Translations under genes and position numbers: made by a program
In this document: positions 1-6,550 of the stretch, piece after piece
How the letters are laid out: the number at the start of each line of letters is the position of its first letter
Numbering within the stretch: position 1 is the stretch's first letter
From: Promethearchaeota archaeon
Lineage (GTDB): Archaea > Asgardarchaeota > Lokiarchaeia > Sigynarchaeales > SOKP01
Assembly: GCA_019057775.1 (NCBI GenBank)
Contig: JAHLWT010000192.1
Coordinates: 1 to 29,480, forward strand
Direction: 5' to 3'
Length of the DNA stretch: 29,480 nucleotides
The notes under the pieces: generated by a model
What the model saw: only the letters and a program-made list of their open reading frames with translations
What the model was told of the DNA's origin: nothing
The model's database searches: none

Positions 1-42
1 GGTATTGTTGGTTATAGTTCCAATGCATAAAAAGTATGAATT

Positions 43-55
43 CGTGAAATAACCG
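43..55 (+). repeat. CGTGAAATAACCG motif, copy 1
   Basis: This 13-mer reappears as an exact reverse complement at 777-789, and its first 11 bases recur at 736-746. The copies sit on both sides of the small minus-strand gene 203-601. A regulator-binding site or a boundary repeat is possible; the function is not known. The rest of 1-202 shows no gene. Confidence 0.5.
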
Positions 56-164
56 CTAAAAAAACAACGAAATAAGGGTAGCACTAATAGAATATATAAG
101 CCCTTTTAAATTAAAACTTAACTGGAAAAAGAAATAATAAACAATAAAAGAAGTAAAGTTTAGA

Positions 165-178
165 ATTTTTATAAAAAT
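165..178 (-). terminator. Possible T-rich terminator after the 203-601 gene
   Basis: A perfect 14-base palindrome, ATTTTTATAAAAAT, lies about 25 bases past the stop of the minus-strand gene at 203-601. It gives T runs in the direction of transcription. In such A+T-rich DNA this could be chance. Confidence 0.2.
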
Positions 179-202
179 AAAATGAAGGAAGAAATTCATA
201 CT

Positions 203-601
203 TTAAAAAAAATCATATGTAGGGTTTGCCCATTCTTTGTATATTCCATCAAAAGCATAAATCCACCGTATAACTCTGTAATATACTGATCCATATTTAT
301 CATCCCAAGCCTTCGCTTTTTCCCTATCTTCATGGTGTCCACCATCCTCATCCATACTTACAACTTCTTCAAATTTAAGGAGTGACGCCTCTGACACCAA
401 ATCTATTGCTAATTTATGTAATATAGGGCTCTCAAAATATTCTGCTCTTACAACAAGATCATCAAACATCTCTAACGCTTGATACCCCGACAGTTTCTCT
501 CCTTCTTCTCCTTTACTTTTCGATAATTTATTAATATTCTCTACAATGCACCGTTCAATATTATCCCTACATTCAGATTTTCTATTTTTTTTATCTACCA
601 T
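203..601 (-). CDS. Small acidic protein of unknown function
   Basis: This is a 132-residue protein of a family I do not recognise. The ATG start is well supported by a strong ribosome-binding site (GAGGTGAT) ending about six bases upstream and by a TATA-like box further up. The first third is charged (Lys/Arg/Glu), the middle is helical and hydrophobic (about residues 40-75), then comes an acidic, His-containing stretch (MDEDGGHHEDRE). The C-terminal half is rich in Trp and Tyr (YYRVIRWIYAF, KEWANP). There is no signal peptide or membrane segment. It is the only gene on this strand before the convergent cassette far downstream and appears monocistronic. Copies of the CGTGAAATAAC motif flank it, so it may be separately regulated or separately acquired. 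Confidence 0.7.
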   Translation of the reverse strand: MVDKKNRKSECRDNIERCIVENINKLSKSKGEEGEKLSGYQALEMFDDLVVRAEYFESPILHKLAIDLVSEASLLKFEEVVSMDEDGGHHEDREKAKAWDDKYGSVYYRVIRWIYAFDGIYKEWANPTYDFF

Positions 602-656
602 ATCTGTATCACCTCTTCACGGCTTTTAGTTCTTAAAAAGGATTATCTCAAATCGT

Positions 657-668
657 CCTTATATACAT
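657..668 (-). promoter_or_regulatory. TATA-like box for the 203-601 gene
   Basis: On the minus strand the sequence TGTATATAAGG lies about 60 bases before the ATG at 601. An archaeal-type start about 25 bases downstream would leave a leader of roughly 35 bases that contains the GAGGTGAT ribosome-binding site. Confidence 0.35.
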
Positions 669-735
669 TCAAGCACGGATCTTTTTTATGTAATCTTAAA
701 GTAGTTCATTAAATAAAAATAATCGTAGTGCTTTT

Positions 736-789
736 CGTGAAATAACTGTCATCCAAAACGATCAATGATCGTGAAACGGTTATTTCACG
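736..789. repeat. Inverted-repeat cluster (CGTGAAATAAC motif, copies 2 and 3)
   Basis: Copy 2 is CGTGAAATAACTG at 736-748. Copy 3 is the reverse complement of CGTGAAATAACCG at 777-789. Copy 3 is also part of a 20-base dyad, CGTGAAACGGTTATTTCACG (770-789), with 7-base arms and a 6-base spacer. A second small dyad, CGATCA-A-TGATCG, lies at 759-771. Such nested dyads in a divergent intergenic region look like operator sites or a recombination boundary. The third copy, at 43-55, is about 0.7 kb away. Confidence 0.5.
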
Positions 790-1126
790 ATTATTACTAT
801 TATTTTAATATTAGAATTTTTTATACTTATATGTAATTAAAATATAAATTAAAAGACATTACACATTTATTTTCGAAGAAAAAATCTAGGGCACTGTGAG
901 GAAAAAATCCGTTTTTAAATTAACAGAGTTGATATCGATTAAATTAACTCAATTTTATAAATAGGTTCTTTTATTACTATTTTGTCCAGATAAAACTATA
1001 ATAAAAGGCAAGCGACACATATCAAATGCTAAAAGTTCTTAAAAAGAAAATAGGTATAGGAAGTTAGTTTATGAAATTTAAAAAAACCTTAAAAATTGTA
1101 CCTGAAAATTAAATTAGAGGAGAATC

Positions 1127-1867
1127 ATGAAAGATTGTGAAAGATGCGGTAGTGAAATAATAGATGGCGAGTATCTTGAATATTTTAAGTGTCCTAAATG
1201 TAAAGATATTAAAATTGAGAAAAATTTGTTAGAACCCTTAGTAAAAATAGTGAGGAAGAATTTTAGAGAGTTAAAAGCGGAGTTTAAATTTTTAGCGAAT
1301 CTCTATACATGCGGTAGTTACACCGATGAAAGCTTAAAAAGTAGCTATATTTATCTTGTAATGATCTTAAATAAAGATCTTTTAGGGGAATTTATTGACG
1401 ATGAATTGCAATATCAGCGTGAGGAAATTTGGGATGAGTTTGGATTAGAAGAGGATTTTGATGCTGTAGTAAAATACTTAAATACAGATGCGTTCTTTGA
1501 CTTTCGGAAATGCCAAGAGTATCCTGATGGTTGTTTAGATTGTTCTGAGCAAGAAGGATGCACATATGACGTTAAATATTGGAGTGAACGGCCAAATTAT
1601 TGCTTATCAGAGTGTAAACATGCAAGGCTCCCCTCATGTATGAATTTGCATGACCTTTTTTGTAGTTGGCATGAAAATTGGGAGTTAGATGAGTCAAAAA
1701 GACTCCTGTTAGAGGAATTAATGGATCAAGTTAAAAATGGAGCGGATAAAACCTTCAATATTTTAAATTTAGATGTAAAAGTCATCCGCTTGTCATATTA
1801 TAATTCGATCGGGGATTTTTGTCAACTTAATGAAATTTCAAATCTAGAACTTAGATTATTAGAATAA
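1127..1867 (+). CDS. Cysteine-rich zinc-ribbon protein, unknown function
   Basis: A 246-residue protein that starts at ATG after a good ribosome-binding site (AGAGGAGA). The N-terminus is a zinc ribbon with C4-x2-C7 and C22-x2-C25 (ERCGSE, KCPKCKD). A second cluster of eight cysteines lies at about 129, 136, 139, 145, 159, 163, 171 and 179, with nearby His and Trp residues, and probably binds one or two more metal ions. Between the clusters is a helical region, and the C-terminal 60 residues are plain alpha/beta-like. I see no catalytic motif. It is followed after 42 bases by a small gene and then by the LRR-HEPN gene, so these three may be one operon. The zinc ribbon suggests nucleic-acid or protein binding; that is inference only. 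Confidence 0.75.
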   Translation: MKDCERCGSEIIDGEYLEYFKCPKCKDIKIEKNLLEPLVKIVRKNFRELKAEFKFLANLYTCGSYTDESLKSSYIYLVMILNKDLLGEFIDDELQYQREEIWDEFGLEEDFDAVVKYLNTDAFFDFRKCQEYPDGCLDCSEQEGCTYDVKYWSERPNYCLSECKHARLPSCMNLHDLFCSWHENWELDESKRLLLEELMDQVKNGADKTFNILNLDVKVIRLSYYNSIGDFCQLNEISNLELRLLE

Positions 1868-1909
1868 CATTTGAGAAGTAACTTAAATTAAGAATAAAGG
1901 CAGAAAAAC

Positions 1910-2170
1910 ATGGAATTTGATTATAAACTTCTAGTTATCGATGGTATAAAACAGAGCTACCAGACAAAAATTTATTCAGAAGTAAAAGCAGAAATTTTTA
2001 TTAAAAAAGGAGTTCCGCAAAAAAATCACACAGAAGCGTTAGAGTGGTTCTTTCATCATGATACGATAATTCCACTAAGAGAAAAGAAGAGCATAAAAGA
2101 AATTCATGTATATTGTGAAATGCGAATACTTGTAAAAAAAGGTGAGACTAATGAAATATATAATGTATAA
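1910..2170 (+). CDS. Small protein of unknown function upstream of the LRR-HEPN gene
   Basis: An 86-residue protein starting at ATG, with a weak AAAGG-type site upstream. It looks like a small alpha/beta fold: an N-terminal strand (YKLLVIDGI), a Lys-rich middle, a Trp-Phe-Phe-His-His segment, and a C-terminal strand (IHVYCEMRILV). I do not recognise the family. Its 3' end overlaps the start of the 1224-residue LRR-HEPN gene by 20 bases and carries that gene's ribosome-binding site. Translational coupling is therefore likely, and it could be a partner or regulator of that protein. Confidence 0.6.
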   Translation: MEFDYKLLVIDGIKQSYQTKIYSEVKAEIFIKKGVPQKNHTEALEWFFHHDTIIPLREKKSIKEIHVYCEMRILVKKGETNEIYNV

Positions 2171-5100
2171 AGGCAAAAAAATTGATGTGGAAGATATAAT
2201 GTTAGATTTAGACGACAAGGGAATCGAGGATATATCTGAGATAATTGGACTTGAATTCCTTACCGATTTGAGAGTGTTAAAGCTTAATAATAATAAAATA
2301 AAGGAGATTAAAGGTTTAGAAACGCTAATTAACTTGGAGGAATTATATCTCGCAGAAAATCAAATTAGTGAAATTAAAGGGTTGAAAAATTTAAAATCCT
2401 TAGAAGTACTCCATCTATATGATAATGAAATCACTCAAATTAAGTGCTTGGAGAATTTACTAAATTTGAGAGAACTTTGGCTCGGAGATTTCTTAAGTAC
2501 TCAAGGAAACAGAATTGTTGAGATCAAAGGCCTTAAAAACAATAGAAATTTAGAAGTTTTACGTCTGAATAACAATAAAATAGAAGAAATAAAAGGTTTG
2601 AATAATCTCAGAGATTTGTATATATTAGATCTAAGCGGAAACAATATTAATGAAATTAAAGGTCTCGATAAACTTAGAAATTTGAATGAATTATTACTTT
2701 CTGGTTTTAATGGTAATAATATTAATGAAATTAAAAATCTTGAAAAACTTAAAAAATTAAATTATTTAAACCTATCAGACAATAATATTAAGGTTGTCAA
2801 AGGAATTGAGAATTTATCATCACTTGAAGCTGTATTATTGGGGGGAAATCAAATAAAACGTGTAGGAGGGTTCAGATATGAAAAATTACCTCAAAAAATT
2901 AAAGATTATTTAGATGACCCCGAAATAGATGAGGAAGGTCGAGATATAATTGAATTTTGTCAAATAAATAGAAATTGGGACCATGACGAGGGATATATTA
3001 TATATAAAGAGCAAAAATATTTTGTTTCAGAAGGGGTTTTAAATTTACATGGTTTAGGAATTCACTCTATAGATGAATTAAAAGGGCTTGACAAACTTAC
3101 TAATTTGGAGGTCCTAGATTTGCGTAAAAATTACATAACGGAGATTAAAGGGCTTGAAAATTTTACTGGATTAATCGAATTATATATAACTTCAGAATTT
3201 TTAGATGAGGAACATCATTATGTGCCAAAAATTCGATATATTAAAGGATTGGAAAATCTCATAAATATAGAAATTTTAGATTTATCTGGAAATGAAATTG
3301 AGGAAATAAAAGGATTAGAAACTCTCACTAATTTAATTGAATTGTATTTGGGTATGTATAATGATGGAGATATTAATGGAAATGAAGTTAAAGAGATAAA
3401 AGGATTAAAAAACTTAAAGAAATTAGAAATATTAGACATTTCATTTTCATCCATCACCGAAATTAAAGGATTAGAAAAGCTTAGAAATCTAAGGGAGTTG
3501 TATCTTGAAGGTAATCATATTTCTGAAATCAAAGGCTTAGAGCATTTAAATAAGCTACAAGTTTTAAATCTTGCAAGAAATGAGAAAATCAATGAATTAA
3601 AAGGATTAGAAAATCTTATTAATTTACAAGAGTTATGTCTTGGAAGATATGACGAAGAAGGTTTCAATCGGATTGAGGAAATAAAAGGACTTGATAATTT
3701 AATTAACTTAAGAATCTTGGATATTTCAGATAATATGGTATCTAAAATAAATTTGAAAAAACAAAAAAAATTGAATATACTATTTTTACAAAATAACGAG
3801 ATGAACAAAATTCCTGATGGTCTTGAAAATTTAACTAATTTAGAGTATTTGTTTTTAGATATGAATTATTTCCATGAGATAGAAGGTCTCGAAAACTTGA
3901 TAAACTTAAAATATTTAAATCTTGGATCTGATCGCATCACCAAAATTAAGGACCTTGAAAACCTTGAAAACCTTGATCAAATTAATGTAAATTTAGATGA
4001 AAATTTAAAACAAGAAATTAGAATGAAGCAAAAAATATTACCAAAGAGATTTGAGGCTAAAAATTTTGCTCAAATTTTAGTCGAATATTGTAAAATTATA
4101 ATAGAGGAAGAAGAAAAAGCAAAAATTAAAGAACAAAAGCAAAAAGAGATTTATTATCCAATTTTGTTAAAACTAAAAGACAAAGCTTTCGAATTCAAAG
4201 AAAATGAGAAGATAGCGGAATATTTGGAAAAAGCATATCAAAAACTATTAGAAATGGACGCCATACAAGCTCAAAAAGAACTTTTTGATAAACTTGTTCA
4301 GTATTTAGACGGAGCAATTGGTTTTGTCGATCTCAAAACGGTACCAATTAACAATTTTTTAGATTTGAAAAATTGGTATGACAATCTTCAAAAAGGAGAA
4401 GTTAATCAGTTTAACGAAAAGAACAACGACAATCTTCAAAAAGGAGAATTTAATCACTTTGACGAAAAGAATATACTCCGTAAGGTTTTAATCAAATGTT
4501 ATGAAAAGTTAGTTGAAATTGATCCGAATTACTTTCATTATTGGCATGAACTAGGTGTTAATTATGAAAAAATAGGAAATAAAAAAAAAGCAATTCAAGC
4601 CTATGAGAAATTCTTTGACCTTGAACCAAAGGATATTAAAGAAATATATGGATGGGGAAGGGGATGGACAGAATTCGGAGAGCTTTATGAAAACGAAGGT
4701 CTTTACGATAGAGCATTAGAATTTTATAAAAAATCTTTAGATTGTTATAAAAAAGAACATGCAATTAGAAAAGCTAATATAATAAAAATTAAAATTGCTG
4801 ATGTTTACGAATTACAAGGAAATTTGGAAAAAGCATTAAAAAATTTTGAGGAACTTATTCCTATATTTGAAAAGAATGATCCCTATTACAATTTAATAAT
4901 TAATAGAGCAAAAGAATTAAGAAATAAAATTTTTCCTCAGTGGATTGAGATTTTACCGTTTCCGTTAGCATCAATCTTATGGTTATATATTTCCGATGCA
5001 AATATTGAGCATAAGATTGAACATCTTTTTCATTTTTTTGAAGCGACATCAGAATTTTTAGTGATGATTATATTAAGTGCTTTCTATATTGATAAACAAT

Positions 5101-5825
5101 TTTATGAACAGGAAAGATATAAGTGGATTGAAAGAGATCCTAAATATCAAGATTGGTATAAAACACCGAGTTTTGGGAGTTGGAATCAATTAGGAAGACG
5201 ATTATCGAAGGCACTGCGTGTATATCTTAATGATATTAATATGAGAAAAAAAAACTTAAACCGTTTTAGATTGTCAAATGAATTCTCAAAAACACTTTCT
5301 GAAAAAAACATATATGCCGTATTAGAGCGTGTAGCAGATTGGCGAAATCTCTGGAAAGGACATGGGGGTATTACTGATGAAAAAGAATTAAAATTGAGGC
5401 TTTCAAATTTAGAAAACTCTCTTGAAGAAATTCGTGAATTATTTGGCAATTTTGATAATGTAATGATAATTAAACCATTTACCATGCGTTTAAGTGGCGG
5501 AACATTTTATCATCTAGTAGAAAGTGTTACAGGCACTAGAACTCCATTCAAAAAACAAGACTTAGAATTAAAGGAATCACTAGACAGTGAAAATCTTTAT
5601 TTATTTGATAAGAATTCTAAAACAAGTTTAGCCATAGAATTGTTACCATTTATGCGAATAATGAGTAGTCCGTCAGATGAAAAAAATGCTTGTTATTTCT
5701 ATAATCGAATAAAAGGAGATAAAGTTCGTTGGGTCTCATATCACTTTTCAAAAGAAGCTGAAATTGTAATTCCGGATAAAAAATTAGTTGAAATTCTTTC
5801 AATATTTAAATCTGATGGCGATTAA
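2151..5825 (+). CDS. LRR-TPR-HEPN fusion protein
   Basis: A 1224-residue cytosolic multidomain protein. I chose the ATG at 2151 because GGTGAG lies about five bases upstream; a GTG at 2142 is possible. Two arrays of SDS22-like leucine-rich repeats (about 15-265 and 300-640, consensus IKGLENLxNLxxLxL) are separated by a short spacer. A charged helical linker with a 16-residue tandem repeat follows, then TPR-like helices (about 790-910). The C-terminal domain (about 930-1105) is helical and contains RNLWKGH at 1065-1071. This fits the R-[NDH]-x4-H signature of HEPN domains, many of which are metal-independent RNases. The last 120 residues are an unrecognised alpha/beta tail. LRR and TPR arrays commonly bind proteins, so a sensor plus RNase effector is the natural reading, but it is inferred. 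There is no signal peptide; the hydrophobic stretch near 935-985 is probably HEPN core helices rather than membrane spans. Confidence 0.85.
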   Translation: MKYIMYKGKKIDVEDIMLDLDDKGIEDISEIIGLEFLTDLRVLKLNNNKIKEIKGLETLINLEELYLAENQISEIKGLKNLKSLEVLHLYDNEITQIKCLENLLNLRELWLGDFLSTQGNRIVEIKGLKNNRNLEVLRLNNNKIEEIKGLNNLRDLYILDLSGNNINEIKGLDKLRNLNELLLSGFNGNNINEIKNLEKLKKLNYLNLSDNNIKVVKGIENLSSLEAVLLGGNQIKRVGGFRYEKLPQKIKDYLDDPEIDEEGRDIIEFCQINRNWDHDEGYIIYKEQKYFVSEGVLNLHGLGIHSIDELKGLDKLTNLEVLDLRKNYITEIKGLENFTGLIELYITSEFLDEEHHYVPKIRYIKGLENLINIEILDLSGNEIEEIKGLETLTNLIELYLGMYNDGDINGNEVKEIKGLKNLKKLEILDISFSSITEIKGLEKLRNLRELYLEGNHISEIKGLEHLNKLQVLNLARNEKINELKGLENLINLQELCLGRYDEEGFNRIEEIKGLDNLINLRILDISDNMVSKINLKKQKKLNILFLQNNEMNKIPDGLENLTNLEYLFLDMNYFHEIEGLENLINLKYLNLGSDRITKIKDLENLENLDQINVNLDENLKQEIRMKQKILPKRFEAKNFAQILVEYCKIIIEEEEKAKIKEQKQKEIYYPILLKLKDKAFEFKENEKIAEYLEKAYQKLLEMDAIQAQKELFDKLVQYLDGAIGFVDLKTVPINNFLDLKNWYDNLQKGEVNQFNEKNNDNLQKGEFNHFDEKNILRKVLIKCYEKLVEIDPNYFHYWHELGVNYEKIGNKKKAIQAYEKFFDLEPKDIKEIYGWGRGWTEFGELYENEGLYDRALEFYKKSLDCYKKEHAIRKANIIKIKIADVYELQGNLEKALKNFEELIPIFEKNDPYYNLIINRAKELRNKIFPQWIEILPFPLASILWLYISDANIEHKIEHLFHFFEATSEFLVMIILSAFYIDKQFYEQERYKWIERDPKYQDWYKTPSFGSWNQLGRRLSKALRVYLNDINMRKKNLNRFRLSNEFSKTLSEKNIYAVLERVADWRNLWKGHGGITDEKELKLRLSNLENSLEEIRELFGNFDNVMIIKPFTMRLSGGTFYHLVESVTGTRTPFKKQDLELKESLDSENLYLFDKNSKTSLAIELLPFMRIMSSPSDEKNACYFYNRIKGDKVRWVSYHFSKEAEIVIPDKKLVEILSIFKSDGD
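4380..4475 (+). repeat. 48-bp imperfect tandem duplication inside the LRR-HEPN gene
   Basis: Two adjacent 48-base units (4380-4427 and 4428-4475) encode DNLQKGEVNQFNEKNN and DNLQKGEFNHFDEKNI. The length is a multiple of three, so the frame is kept. It lies in the linker just before the TPR-like helices and looks like a recent in-frame expansion. Confidence 0.8.
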
Positions 5826-5936
5826 TAAAAATATACATAAAATATATGATGAATTAAAAGAAGTAAAAATTTATATAACTCATTAGAATAATGATAGTAT
5901 ATCAATTTTTCTTATTTATTATAGAGGATTTATTTA

Positions 5937-6443
5937 ATGGAAAATAATTTTGATGACATTATTGAATCAGTCTTAAGTAATTCAGCAGTATGGATTTCAT
6001 GATCTTATGGTACGGGTAAGACATCTGTATTGAATCAAATCAAAGAATTTTTTATAAACAGAAATTATGAAGTAAAGTTTTGTTACATTGAGCCTAATGA
6101 TACATTAATTAGTTTTTTTAATAAAATTACTGCTCCTATCATCAATATTAACAACATGGATCGAAATTTTGAGCTTCATTTAAACCGATTATTGAAAATA
6201 ATAAGTGAAAATCAAAAAAAGGGTTTTGTAATAATTATTGATGAGTTAGAGAATTGGTTTAGAGGAATGGATCATAAACAAATAGACTCGATTGACAGAT
6301 TTATTCAATTTCTAGCAGAATTTGCTCTTAAACATAAGGATGTAATTTTAATTATATCTTCAAAAGACAAGATCCCAATAGAGAGAAATTTTAATTCTAT
6401 AAATAGAATTAAAGATAAAATTCATGAAATATCGTTAGGATAA
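5937..6443 (+). pseudogene. Mini P-loop NTPase interrupted by TGA in Walker A
   Basis: A 168-codon frame begins at ATG 5937, with GAGG about ten bases upstream. It reads well into a Walker A motif, but codon 22 is TGA (6000-6002): W-I-S-stop-S-Y-G-T-G-K-T. The stop falls where the first glycine of GxxxxGK[ST] should be, so one change from GGA to TGA explains it. The same frame then continues without a further stop to a normal end and contains a good Walker B (VIIIDELENW, D102 and E103) and a sensor-1-like strand (VILIISSKDK). The protein resembles the minimal P-loop proteins at 15777-16334 and 18514-19119. Restart at TTG 6030 would give a protein without Walker A. A recent null mutation, a sequencing error or read-through are the options. 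Its neighbour downstream is the Z1 gene. Confidence 0.75.
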
Positions 6444-6550
6444 AACTAAAGTAACTATATAAAATAGTTAGATTTTTTAAGATCTAAATGCATTAATAAA
6501 AATGATTATGATTAAAAGACATATTTGTAAGGATAAAAGGTCGAAAAAAA

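Larger units (their letters stand above)
602..1126. other. Intergenic region between divergent genes
   Basis: About 525 bases without a convincing gene. The left part carries the TATA-like box of the minus-strand gene and the inverted-repeat cluster at 736-789. The right part is A+T-rich, with a TATA-like stretch CTATAATAAAAGG near 996-1008 that could serve the plus-strand genes from 1127. A 13-codon frame at 1071 (MKFKKTLKIVPEN) is too short to support as a gene. Confidence 0.5.

Noticed and set aside
1071..1112. 13-codon frame MKFKKTLKIVPEN before the zinc-ribbon gene
   Set aside because: Too short and Lys-biased; it cannot be told from chance in A+T-rich DNA, though a leader peptide is not excluded.
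3218..3808. Long antisense frames opposite the LRR region
   Set aside because: They are shadows caused by the periodic A+T-rich LRR codons. They have low-complexity Ser/Phe/Ile content and no start signals.
2280..4000. Repeated DNA units in the LRR gene, as a possible CRISPR or satellite
   Set aside because: The period of about 66 bases follows the 22-residue LRR, and the units diverge at codon third positions. They are coding repeats. No CRISPR array is seen anywhere in the window.
5997..6002. Selenocysteine or other special meaning of the TGA at 6000
   Set aside because: The position calls for glycine in Walker A, and other genes in the window read normally with TGA as a stop. A point mutation or a sequencing error is simpler.
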